DNA from: an uncultured Lachnospiraceae bacterium
GTDB lineage: Bacteria > Bacillota > Clostridia > Lachnospirales > Lachnospiraceae
Assembly: GCA_947629565.1 (NCBI GenBank)
Contig: CANREG010000012.1
Coordinates: 1 to 57,161, forward strand
Direction of reading: 5' to 3'
Length of the DNA: 57,161 nt
Notes under the pieces: generated by a model
Told to the model about the DNA's origin: nothing
Database searches by the model: none
The model's input: the letters and a program-made list of their open reading frames with translations, nothing else
Translations under genes and position numbers: made by a program
Shown here: piece by piece, positions 8,121 through 16,166 of the stretch
Numbering within the stretch: the first letter of the stretch is position 1
Layout of the letters: each line of letters opens with the position of its first letter

Positions 8121-10123
8121 AGGGGAAATATGAGATTTTAAAGAAAATCGGGGAAGGCGGGATGTCCGTGGTATATCTTGCCATGGATATCCGGTTAAAA
8201 AAGCAGTGGGCCGTTAAGGAAATCCGGACAGACAGAAACTGGAACCGGGATTTATTGATTAAAAGCCTCAAGATGGAGGCCCTGGTTTTGAAAACAGCGG
8301 ATCACCCGGCGTTGCCCCGCATTGTAGATATTATTTATTTAGAGTCTTCTATCTTTGTGGTAATGGATTATGTCGAGGGGAGACCGTTAAGCGAAGTGTT
8401 GGCGGCAGAAGGAGCGCTGCCGGAGACAGAGGTGGTGGAATGGGCGAAGGAGCTGTGCGGCGCTTTAGGATATTTACATTCCCTGAATCCGCCCATTATT
8501 TATCGGGATATGAAACCTTCCAATATCATGTTAAAGCCGGACGGAAGGGTGAAGCTTATTGATTTTGGAACGGCCAAGGTCTTTGATGACAAGAGCATGG
8601 CGGATACTACAGCGCTTGGAACAAGGGGATATGCCGCTCCGGAACAGTTTGGAGATGCGCGGGGAAACGGAATCCATAAGACAGATGCCAGAACGGATAT
8701 CTATAGTTTGGGAGCTACCCTTTATCATCTTCTGACAGGGAAGGCGCCCGATGAACCTCCCTATGTAATGAAGCCAATCCGGCAATGGAAGCCGGAGCTT
8801 TCTGGCGGCCTTGAGAAAATCATTTCAAGGTGTACCATGCAAAATCCTAAGGAGCGGTATGGCAGTTGCCGGGAACTAATGTGGGATTTGGAGCATTATG
8901 AAGAACTTTCGGATGCTTTCAAACGACAATGTTTTCATAAAATGAAAGGCTTTTTGCTTAGCGTGGCCTGTATGGTATTTTTTATGGCTGTGGCAGCCGG
9001 GGGATATTGTGGCAGGGCGAAGCAGCTGAGCCAAAATTATGAGGCGCTGATTGAAAAAGGATATCGGGAGATTGTCAAAGGAGATTATGAAGCGGCAGCA
9101 GATGCATATGTGGACGCTATTACAAGGGTGGACGGAAGCCGCAGCGAGGCATATCTGAAATTGATGGATTTATATATTAACTATATGGACGAGCCGGAGA
9201 CCGGAATGAACCGGGTTAAGGATTACATTGACAGGAAATATCAGCACATTGAGAAAAATCAGGAATTGTTGTTTCAGGTGGCAATGAATTATTTTGACGT
9301 ACTGCAGGATTATAAAACCAGCGCCTTCTATTTTGGACTGCTTGATGCGCGGAAATATCCGGAGGCGGAGTGCTATAGCGATATCGCCCTTGCCATGGGC
9401 AGATTGGATGTGGATTATGCAGCGCTTAAGGAAAATTTAAAGAAATTTGAGGCTATAAATGACGAGCGTTCGGTTTCTTTACATAAGCTGTTAAATTACA
9501 GGCTTTTGTGTGTCGTCTATGCAAGAAGCTTAAATCAAATGGAAGACGCCGCCGAAGGCATGATAGATGCGTCTGCAAAAGGGCTTGCTTTGTTGGAAAA
9601 ATACGGGGATGATCGGATTAAGGCGGAATATTACACGGTTTACAATCAATACATGTCGGTTGCCTATGAACATTTAGGAAATTCCATGCGAGAGACGGAC
9701 CGCCGGAGAGCCGGAGAATATTATAATAAGGCTATGGAGTGCTGCGATTTTATTCTCGGCATGGTGGCGCAGGGAGAAGAACACATGATAACCGGCATTG
9801 CAGATTCCCGGCTGCGGGAGGCAAAATATTGTCAGAAGGCGGGCCTGTATGAAAGGCTTGGAGATTATGAAAAGGCATGTCAGGTGTATGAGAAGGCGTG
9901 CAGAGAATATGGAAGCGCCAGCATTTCTCTCTATACTGGATATCTTGCGCTTTTGTGTGAAATGCAGGGACAACGGACGACGGATGTGGAGAAGTGGGAT
10001 TATGATTGCCTGCACGGAGTGTATATGGCGGCAGAAAAGGTTCCCGGCATACAAGAGGATTACCGCTGGAAGCAGTTGACGATAAAGCTGTCGCCCCTGT
10101 TTGAAAAATATGGAGGAAGATAG
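8099..10123 (+). CDS. Membrane-anchored Hanks-type Ser/Thr kinase with TPR-like C-terminal domain
   Basis: 674 residues. The N-terminal kinase domain (about 10-270) has the glycine loop GEGGMSVV (18-25), catalytic Lys40, YRDMKPSN with Asp137, DFG at 155-157 and an activation segment ending AAPEQ. A transmembrane helix spans about 283-303. The rest is helical and TPR-like with repeated A/Y/G positions, and would lie outside the cell if the kinase is inside. PknB-type kinases usually carry PASTA repeats there, so this is a different sensor architecture. AAGGGAG at 8080-8086 supports the start inside the phosphatase gene. Confidence 0.9.
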   Translation: METGTVLEGKYEILKKIGEGGMSVVYLAMDIRLKKQWAVKEIRTDRNWNRDLLIKSLKMEALVLKTADHPALPRIVDIIYLESSIFVVMDYVEGRPLSEVLAAEGALPETEVVEWAKELCGALGYLHSLNPPIIYRDMKPSNIMLKPDGRVKLIDFGTAKVFDDKSMADTTALGTRGYAAPEQFGDARGNGIHKTDARTDIYSLGATLYHLLTGKAPDEPPYVMKPIRQWKPELSGGLEKIISRCTMQNPKERYGSCRELMWDLEHYEELSDAFKRQCFHKMKGFLLSVACMVFFMAVAAGGYCGRAKQLSQNYEALIEKGYREIVKGDYEAAADAYVDAITRVDGSRSEAYLKLMDLYINYMDEPETGMNRVKDYIDRKYQHIEKNQELLFQVAMNYFDVLQDYKTSAFYFGLLDARKYPEAECYSDIALAMGRLDVDYAALKENLKKFEAINDERSVSLHKLLNYRLLCVVYARSLNQMEDAAEGMIDASAKGLALLEKYGDDRIKAEYYTVYNQYMSVAYEHLGNSMRETDRRRAGEYYNKAMECCDFILGMVAQGEEHMITGIADSRLREAKYCQKAGLYERLGDYEKACQVYEKACREYGSASISLYTGYLALLCEMQGQRTTDVEKWDYDCLHGVYMAAEKVPGIQEDYRWKQLTIKLSPLFEKYGGR

Positions 10124-10124
10124 T

Positions 10125-10583
10125 ATGTATGATGTGATTTTTTATGGCGGGCTGGCGTTATCTATATTGTTCCTGGGTATCAGCATTTATTTTTATAAAA
10201 AAAGCGATGTGCCGCGTCTTTTGGAAAGCCTTACAGGTCATAGAATCCGCAAAAGAAAATGGGAAAGGAATAAAGCGTTTACGCAAGAAAAGAAGATAAG
10301 GCCGGGCAGGAAGGCGAAGCGGGACCAAAATGTGGAACAGGCAGGGAATGTGGAGCAGGGCGGAAATGTGGAACGGGCCGGAAATGTGGAACAGGCCGAA
10401 AATGCGAAGGGGGCCAAAAATGTGGAGCAAGCCGGGAACGTCACCGTGCGCCTTAAAGTCAGCGGGGAGACGAAAGTTCTTCCGGTGACAGAGACGTTGC
10501 CGTTGCCGGGTTTGTTCGATGTCATTGAGGATATAACCGTATATCATATGGAAGAAAAGGATAAGACAGGAGGGATAAATTGA
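10125..10583 (+). CDS. Small single-pass membrane protein with six-residue repeats
   Basis: 152 residues that I do not recognise as a named family. Residues 4-22 form a transmembrane helix, followed by a basic segment, then six tandem copies of a hexapeptide of the type NVEQAG (DNA repeat 10329-10436), then a short compact C-terminus. TGGAGGAAG overlaps the end of the kinase gene and supports ATG 10125. The position between kinase and surface protein suggests an accessory of the same signalling complex. Confidence 0.75.
   Translation: MYDVIFYGGLALSILFLGISIYFYKKSDVPRLLESLTGHRIRKRKWERNKAFTQEKKIRPGRKAKRDQNVEQAGNVEQGGNVERAGNVEQAENAKGAKNVEQAGNVTVRLKVSGETKVLPVTETLPLPGLFDVIEDITVYHMEEKDKTGGIN
10329..10436 (+). 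repeat. Six tandem 18-bp coding repeats
   Basis: Six in-frame 18-bp units of the type AATGTGGAACAGGCCGGA, each coding for a hexapeptide such as NVEQAG. The units diverge only by substitutions, so copy number can change without frameshift. Confidence 0.9.
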
Positions 10584-13357
10584 AAAAGATATGTTATAGA
10601 ATAGGAATTATGCTTTTAGCGCTGCTGCCTTTTTGGTTTGAAAAAGAAAATATTACGGCGGCGCAGATTTCAAGGGGAATGGCGCAGTCTTCGGCAGAAG
10701 CTGCGGAGATTGGGGACAAAGAAACGGAAGAAGGCGGACCGGAAGAAGATAATGGGGCAGAGGAAGGCGAGCTGGAAGACGGAAATGGACCAGAGGAAGG
10801 GGATGGGCCAGAAGAAGGGAATGGAGAAGAGGACGGCAGTGAGCCGGAAGAGGATAACGAAACCGGGGAAGAGTCGGAGGTGCAATGGACGACCAGTCCT
10901 GTTTTAGAGCCGTTAGAGGAAGAAGCGCCGCTGATAAAGGAGGGAAAACTGGAATACCGTCTTTCCGTAAAGGAGCCTATGACAGTAACGGTGCATTATG
11001 AGCGACAGGTTACGGAAATCTGCGGCGGGGAAACGGTGGTTTCTACGGAAACCGGGGAGATGGCGGCGGAATTTACCGAAGATGCTCTAAGCTGGTCCAT
11101 GGTTTTTGAGGAAGACGGGGAATATCGGGTTTATGGAGAGTACAAAAATGCGGAGGGAACAGCGATTGAGACGGAGTTAGTGCGATTCCGTCTGGATCAT
11201 CAGGCTCCGCTGATAACGGGACTGTCCTATGGGAATGGCGAGGGCCCTCTTACAGAAAAATACGGGAACATTTACAGTAGCAGTTCTGTCCGGCTGGAGT
11301 TTCAGGTAAGGGACGCCATGGCAGGAATCGGGGATGCGGGGGTATGGATCACGAAAGGCGCGCCGGAGGAATGGACAGAGGGCCAGCCTGTATATTACGC
11401 CCATGGCAGCGGGGAAGCCTATTATGCAGTGCTTCCGGATGATATGGGACTGTCTGCGTTTCAGGGAAAAATTACACTGTGGGCGCGGGATTTGGCGGGT
11501 AACCAAAGCGCGGTGGAGTCTGTTCCCATTATCCATGCCGCAAACGCTCCGGAAATTGAGATGACTTGCGCTTCAGATTGCGAAAAGTGGACAAAAAGCG
11601 ATATTGATTTTCAGACAAAGGTAACGGATGCGGCAGCCGGAATCAGGGAGATTATCTATAAAATAAATGGAAAAACAGTTCACGGCATTACCTTTGACCA
11701 GCCGGTATATACATATGAATATTCCTTGAAGGTATGCGAGAGCGCCGGGAAAGACAACGGTTATCCCGTGGTCATAGAAGCAGTTAATAATTGCGGCGTA
11801 AAAAAGCTTCTGCGGAAACGGGTGTATATCGATAAGGAGGCGCCGGAGATTTCGTTAGGCGGCATAGAGGACGCTGCGCATTATCCGTCTAATCCCACAA
11901 TCCGGGTTACGACAGAGGATGTATCCTATGGGGGGACAAAGACCAATCTCGTTATATATAAGCGAACAGGTGAACAGTGGGATATTCTGCCGGTAGCGCC
12001 TTTTAGCTCCCAAAAAGAAAAGGAGACCTTCGCCTATACCCTGACGGAGGAAGGGGTGTACAAGGTCTGCGCCCTTGCCGTAGATGCGGCGGGAAATGCG
12101 GCCAAAACCCGGACGCTGTCCTTTGTCGTGGATAAAACCCCGCCGGAACTTACACTGTCGGGAATAAAGAAAAATTCCATGAACGGCGGTTCGGGAGTTT
12201 TGGGAATTACCTGCGACGAGGCGTTTTATCAGACTGCGGAAATTTCTATACAGGTAACAAGGACGATAGACGGTAAAACGACTTTAGAAAAGCCGGAAAG
12301 TCTGACTGCTGCAGAGGCTCATTTTGTCAAAAAGCTGTCGTTTGAAAAAGACGGCACTTATCAGGTGACGGTAAATGCTAAGGATAAAGCGGGCAATCCC
12401 GCAAAAGAAAAAAGCATAACCTTTTCCATAGACCGGACAAAGCCGGAGGTTAAGATTACGGGAATCGGCAACTATGCGCAGTGGAACCGGGAGGTAAAGC
12501 TTCGGTTTATGGTGGAGGAATCCTATTATAAAGAAAATACGATAGCGCTGTCCGGCAGCCGCAGGGATATGCAGGGGCGGGTGCAGAAGTTAGAGCTTCC
12601 CATGAGATCAACCGGAAAGACCAGCGCCGTTACCCATACCTTTTGGGAGGACGGGATTTATGAATTAAACTTGTATTCTAAGGATAAGGCAGGCAATGCA
12701 AGCAGCGAGAAGATTCATTTTACCATTGACAGCAAGGCTCCGCAGATATTGAATATCCAACCGCTAAACGGCGGTTACTTTAAGGAGTTTCAGTTAAGCA
12801 ATTCCTTAGAGGGTTTCTTTCAGGATTTGACGGTCATCTCCTATCGGATGCTGTTAAACGGCATAGAATATAACGGAACGGACCGGATTACCGGGGAGGG
12901 CAAATACAGCCTCTATGTTGTGGCGGAGGATGCGGTGGGGCATATCAGCGAGGAACTCATCGAATTTATTATCGACCATACCCCGCCGGAGGTACTTTTT
13001 TCCGGGGTGGCGCCGGACGCTGTCGTACATGATAAAGGAGAGGTTGCCATAGATTTAGCCGACAGGGAGGATCAAATTACCGCCGTCCGACTGAACGGTT
13101 TGGATTTAGGGGCGGATGTTCGCGTGGTGGCCTACGAAGAACCCGGCGCTTATCAGATTGAGGTGGACTGTGTGGATTTTGCCGGAAATTCCTGTACCCA
13201 AACTCTGAAATTTGTGTATAATAAGGAGGATGGGATTAGGGAGAAACCGGACGCAGGCCCTGTGCAATACATCGGGGGACTGACCTTGATGATTGCCGGA
13301 CTGGCCGTTCTGGCGGTTTTGTTCATCAATAACAGAAGGAAAGGCGGTTCCTCCTAA
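10580..13357 (+). CDS. Large membrane-anchored surface protein with Ig-like repeats
   Basis: 925 residues. It has a signal peptide (MKKICYRIGIMLLALLP), a Glu/Gly-rich linker (about 45-105), then at least six Ig-like domains of about 90 residues. Domain boundaries recur as DKTPPELTLSG, DRTKPEVKITG and DHTPPEVLFSG, and domains close with AGN motifs. A transmembrane helix near 898-917 and a short basic tail follow, with no LPXTG motif. It should project from the membrane as an elongated rod; function unknown, possibly adhesion or wall sensing. The start is TTG, overlapping the preceding stop (TTGA), with AGGAGGG ideally placed, so the coupling is well supported. Confidence 0.85.
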   Translation: MKKICYRIGIMLLALLPFWFEKENITAAQISRGMAQSSAEAAEIGDKETEEGGPEEDNGAEEGELEDGNGPEEGDGPEEGNGEEDGSEPEEDNETGEESEVQWTTSPVLEPLEEEAPLIKEGKLEYRLSVKEPMTVTVHYERQVTEICGGETVVSTETGEMAAEFTEDALSWSMVFEEDGEYRVYGEYKNAEGTAIETELVRFRLDHQAPLITGLSYGNGEGPLTEKYGNIYSSSSVRLEFQVRDAMAGIGDAGVWITKGAPEEWTEGQPVYYAHGSGEAYYAVLPDDMGLSAFQGKITLWARDLAGNQSAVESVPIIHAANAPEIEMTCASDCEKWTKSDIDFQTKVTDAAAGIREIIYKINGKTVHGITFDQPVYTYEYSLKVCESAGKDNGYPVVIEAVNNCGVKKLLRKRVYIDKEAPEISLGGIEDAAHYPSNPTIRVTTEDVSYGGTKTNLVIYKRTGEQWDILPVAPFSSQKEKETFAYTLTEEGVYKVCALAVDAAGNAAKTRTLSFVVDKTPPELTLSGIKKNSMNGGSGVLGITCDEAFYQTAEISIQVTRTIDGKTTLEKPESLTAAEAHFVKKLSFEKDGTYQVTVNAKDKAGNPAKEKSITFSIDRTKPEVKITGIGNYAQWNREVKLRFMVEESYYKENTIALSGSRRDMQGRVQKLELPMRSTGKTSAVTHTFWEDGIYELNLYSKDKAGNASSEKIHFTIDSKAPQILNIQPLNGGYFKEFQLSNSLEGFFQDLTVISYRMLLNGIEYNGTDRITGEGKYSLYVVAEDAVGHISEELIEFIIDHTPPEVLFSGVAPDAVVHDKGEVAIDLADREDQITAVRLNGLDLGADVRVVAYEEPGAYQIEVDCVDFAGNSCTQTLKFVYNKEDGIREKPDAGPVQYIGGLTLMIAGLAVLAVLFINNRRKGGSS

Positions 13358-13392
13358 AGACTGGCAGAGGAAAAAGAAAGGGAACATACAAA

Positions 13393-14052
13393 ATGAGATT
13401 TAAAGCGATTGTGTTTGACATGGACGGAGTCATCTTTGATTCCGAACGGCTGTACCGCAAGCATTGGATGATTACTGGCGATGAGTACGGCATACCGGAG
13501 GATGAGATGGAGGATCTGTGCAACCGGATGGCAGGTGCGACCCGCGAAAACAATGAAAGGCTGATGAAGGACCGGTTCGGGGAAGCATTTGATTATAATA
13601 CCTTCCGCAGTAAGACCATGGATCGGATGGACCGGGATATTTTAGAGCATGGATTGGATTTGAAACCGGGAGTAAAGGAATTGTTTCAATATCTGAAAGA
13701 ACAGGGATATAAAATCGGGCTGGCTACCTCCACCCAGAGGGAACGGGCCAGCCGGAACCTTAAAAATGCGGGGATATTGGAGGTTTTTGATCAGATTGTC
13801 TATGGCGGCGTGGTTCCCCATGGCAAACCGGCGCCGGATATCTATTTGAAAGCCTGCGAAGACCTGGAGGTAAAGCCGGAGGAGGCAATAGGCATTGAGG
13901 ATTCGATTAACGGGGTAAAATCCTGCGGGGCGGCGGGCCTGTATACCATTATGGTTATCGACCTGATTCAGCCCACGGAGGAGATCCGCCCTATAACTCA
14001 CCAGATTTATGATTCCCTGTATGATGTGATTGATTTTTTGAAGAGGACATAA
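13393..14052 (+). CDS. HAD-superfamily hydrolase, beta-phosphoglucomutase/phosphatase-like
   Basis: A 219-residue HAD hydrolase. Motif I is FDMDGVIFDSE with the nucleophile and acid/base aspartates, motif II is LATSTQ, motif III lysine is in HGKPAPDIY, and motif IV is GIEDS. The helical cap between motifs I and II is of the C1 type seen in beta-phosphoglucomutases and phosphoglycolate phosphatases. The substrate cannot be assigned. It lies 35 bp after the surface-protein gene and may be the last gene of that unit or start the next. Confidence 0.88.
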   Translation: MRFKAIVFDMDGVIFDSERLYRKHWMITGDEYGIPEDEMEDLCNRMAGATRENNERLMKDRFGEAFDYNTFRSKTMDRMDRDILEHGLDLKPGVKELFQYLKEQGYKIGLATSTQRERASRNLKNAGILEVFDQIVYGGVVPHGKPAPDIYLKACEDLEVKPEEAIGIEDSINGVKSCGAAGLYTIMVIDLIQPTEEIRPITHQIYDSLYDVIDFLKRT

Positions 14053-14112
14053 ATACCCGCCCTCCCTCATATAATGCAATACAACAGCAAATATGGCAAA
14101 GGGAGTGGGAAT

Positions 14113-14475
14113 ATGAGTATTGGGAAAAAACTGGGCATTGTGGTAAAGGGATTGATTTTTTCTTATGCGGTCACCGGAGTGCTGCTGGCAGTTCTGGCTT
14201 TTTTGGTATATAAGTTTGAACTGGCGGAGTCGGTGACGGATATGGCGATTATTGCCATTTATGTCATAGTAACCTTTTTGGGCGCCTTTATAATAGGAAA
14301 GCGAATTAAAGAGCAGAAATTTTTGTGGGGACTGCTCCTTGGGGCTCTTTACATACTGATTATTACTGCGGTGGCAGTGATTCTTGGCCACGCCTTTCAT
14401 GTGACCAGCACGGCGAACATTACAACGGCGGCGCTGTGCATAGGCGGCGGGCTTTTGGGCGGTATGCTCAGTTAA
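14113..14475 (+). CDS. TIGR04086-family four-helix membrane protein
   Basis: 120 residues with four hydrophobic helices and glycine-rich turns (GGGLLGGML at the end). By recall this matches the TIGR04086 family, small Firmicute membrane proteins commonly next to the SCIFF/SecDF region. Function unknown. AAAGGGAG ahead of ATG 14113 supports this start over an ATG 39 nt upstream. Confidence 0.75.
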   Translation: MSIGKKLGIVVKGLIFSYAVTGVLLAVLAFLVYKFELAESVTDMAIIAIYVIVTFLGAFIIGKRIKEQKFLWGLLLGALYILIITAVAVILGHAFHVTSTANITTAALCIGGGLLGGMLS

Positions 14476-14550
14476 TCGTTGACCTTGGAAAAACCTTATG
14501 GTATACTATACCAATAATGCGAAAGAAGGAAGAAATGCGAGGTAGATATG

Positions 14551-14691
14551 ATGAAACATATTAAGACTTTAACGGACAAGACATTAAAGAGCACCATGGA
14601 AAAGGGTGGCTGCGGCGAGTGCCAGACCTCCTGCCAGTCTGCTTGCAAGACCTCATGCACTGTTGGCAATCAGGTTTGCGAGAACAAATAA
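14551..14691 (+). CDS. scfA: SCIFF ribosomally synthesised peptide precursor
   Basis: A 46-residue peptide of the Six-Cysteines-in-Forty-Five family: MKHIKTLTDK at the start, then six cysteines as GGCGEC, TSC, SAC, TSC and QVC, ending CTVGNQVCENK. Radical-SAM maturation installs a Cys-to-Thr thioether. The peptide is nearly universal in Clostridia, and its physiological role is unsettled. GAGGT at 14539-14543 serves ATG 14551; ATG 14548, one codon earlier, is equally possible. The maturase follows directly. Confidence 0.95.
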   Translation: MKHIKTLTDKTLKSTMEKGGCGECQTSCQSACKTSCTVGNQVCENK

Positions 14692-14722
14692 CAGCAGGGC
14701 TATTTGGCGCAAGGAAAGGGAT

Positions 14723-14754
14723 AAAGAGGACTGCTCCCAAAGGCTGTCCTCTTT
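14723..14754 (+). terminator. Hairpin between SCIFF and its maturase
   Basis: AAAGAGGAC pairs with GTCCTCTTT around a 14-nt loop, with only a weak T tail. It probably gives partial termination, so that far more peptide than maturase is made, which is common for peptide/maturase pairs. Confidence 0.55.
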
Positions 14755-14787
14755 CATTGCGTTTTCCTGAGACCAGAGGGAGTAGAA

Positions 14788-16164
14788 GTGATACATCAGT
14801 ATAAGAATAACGGGTATAATATTGTATTAGACGTCTGCAGCGGATCCGTCCATGTGGTGGACGATCTGGTATATGATGTGATTGCCCTGTATGAACAACT
14901 GAATCGGGATGAAATCGCCTCAAGGCTTCCCCAGTATAAGAAGGAAGATATCTATGAGGCGTGTGATGAGATTGAGGAGCTTATCAAAGCAGGACAGCTT
15001 TTTACCGAGGACGTTTACCGGGATACGATAGTTGATTTTAAGAAGAGGAAAACTGTGGTTAAGGCGCTGTGCCTGCACATTGCCCATGACTGCAACTTAG
15101 CCTGTAAATACTGCTTTGCGGGGGAAGGAGAATACCATGGGGACCGTTCCCTGATGAGCTTTGAGGTAGGGAAAAAGGCTTTGGATTTCCTCATTGCCAA
15201 CTCCGGAAACCGGGTGAACTTAGAGGTGGATTTCTTTGGCGGGGAACCGCTGATGAATTTCCAAGTGGTAAAGGATTTAGTGGCCTATGGCAGAAGCAGG
15301 GAACAGGAATGTAACAAGCGGTTCCGGTTTACCCTTACCACGAACGGCTTATTGTTAGACGACGAGGTTATGGAGTTTGCCAATAAGGAAATGGCTAACG
15401 TGGTCTTAAGCATTGACGGGCGCAAGGAAGTTCACGATTATATGCGGCCCACCAGGAACGGAAAAGGCAGCTATGATCTGGTTGTTGAGAAATTTAAGAA
15501 GATGGCCGAACTTCGGAATCAGACCAATTATTATGTCCGGGGAACCTTTACCCGTCATAATCTGGATTTTTCCAAAGATGTGCTGCATTTGGCGGATTTA
15601 GGCTTTAAGCAGATTTCCGCGGAGCCGGTGGTGGCGCCGGAGGAAGAAGACTATGCTATCCGGAAAGAGGATTTGCCGAAGCTGTTCGAGGAATACGACA
15701 GCCTTGCCCGGGCAATGATAGACAGGGAGAAACAAGGAAAGGGTTTTCAATTCTTTCATTTTATGATAGATTTAACCGGAGGGCCGTGTCTTTATAAGCG
15801 GTTATCCGGCTGCGGCTCCGGCACAGAGTATCTGGCAGTTACCCCCTGGGGAGATTTATATCCCTGCCACCAGTTTGTGGGAATGGAGGACTTTAAGCTG
15901 GGAAATGTGGATACCGGGATTGACAGGCCGGAGTTAGTGGACGAGTTCAAGCTATGCAATGTATATGCAAAGGACAAGTGCAAGGATTGTTTTGCAAGAT
16001 TTTACTGCAGCGGCGGCTGCACAGCCAATTCCTATAATTTTCATGGTACCTTGACGGACGTCTATGAAATCGGCTGTGAGTTAGAGCGTAAACGGGTAGA
16101 ATGTGCAATTATGATAAAGGCCGCGCTGGCGCAGGAAGCCGGTGGCCGGGAAGAAGGAGAGTAA
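14788..16164 (+). CDS. scfB: SCIFF maturase, radical SAM/SPASM thioether synthase
   Basis: 458 residues. An N-terminal peptide-binding region (about 1-85) precedes the radical-SAM core with CNLACKYCFAGEGEYHG carrying the CxxxCxxC cluster. The C-terminal SPASM domain has cysteines in CGSGTEYLAVTPWGDLYPCH and CKDCFARFYCSGGCTAN, binding auxiliary 4Fe-4S clusters. The enzyme abstracts hydrogen with SAM to form the thioether in SCIFF. It starts with GTG 14788 behind GAGGGAG. Confidence 0.95.
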   Translation: MIHQYKNNGYNIVLDVCSGSVHVVDDLVYDVIALYEQLNRDEIASRLPQYKKEDIYEACDEIEELIKAGQLFTEDVYRDTIVDFKKRKTVVKALCLHIAHDCNLACKYCFAGEGEYHGDRSLMSFEVGKKALDFLIANSGNRVNLEVDFFGGEPLMNFQVVKDLVAYGRSREQECNKRFRFTLTTNGLLLDDEVMEFANKEMANVVLSIDGRKEVHDYMRPTRNGKGSYDLVVEKFKKMAELRNQTNYYVRGTFTRHNLDFSKDVLHLADLGFKQISAEPVVAPEEEDYAIRKEDLPKLFEEYDSLARAMIDREKQGKGFQFFHFMIDLTGGPCLYKRLSGCGSGTEYLAVTPWGDLYPCHQFVGMEDFKLGNVDTGIDRPELVDEFKLCNVYAKDKCKDCFARFYCSGGCTANSYNFHGTLTDVYEIGCELERKRVECAIMIKAALAQEAGGREEGE

Positions 16165-16166
16165 AC

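Noticed and set aside
13642..14400. 252-codon open frame on the minus strand
   Set aside because: It lies opposite the HAD and TIGR04086 genes, both of which have clear motifs and ribosome sites. Its product is low-complexity, without family features.
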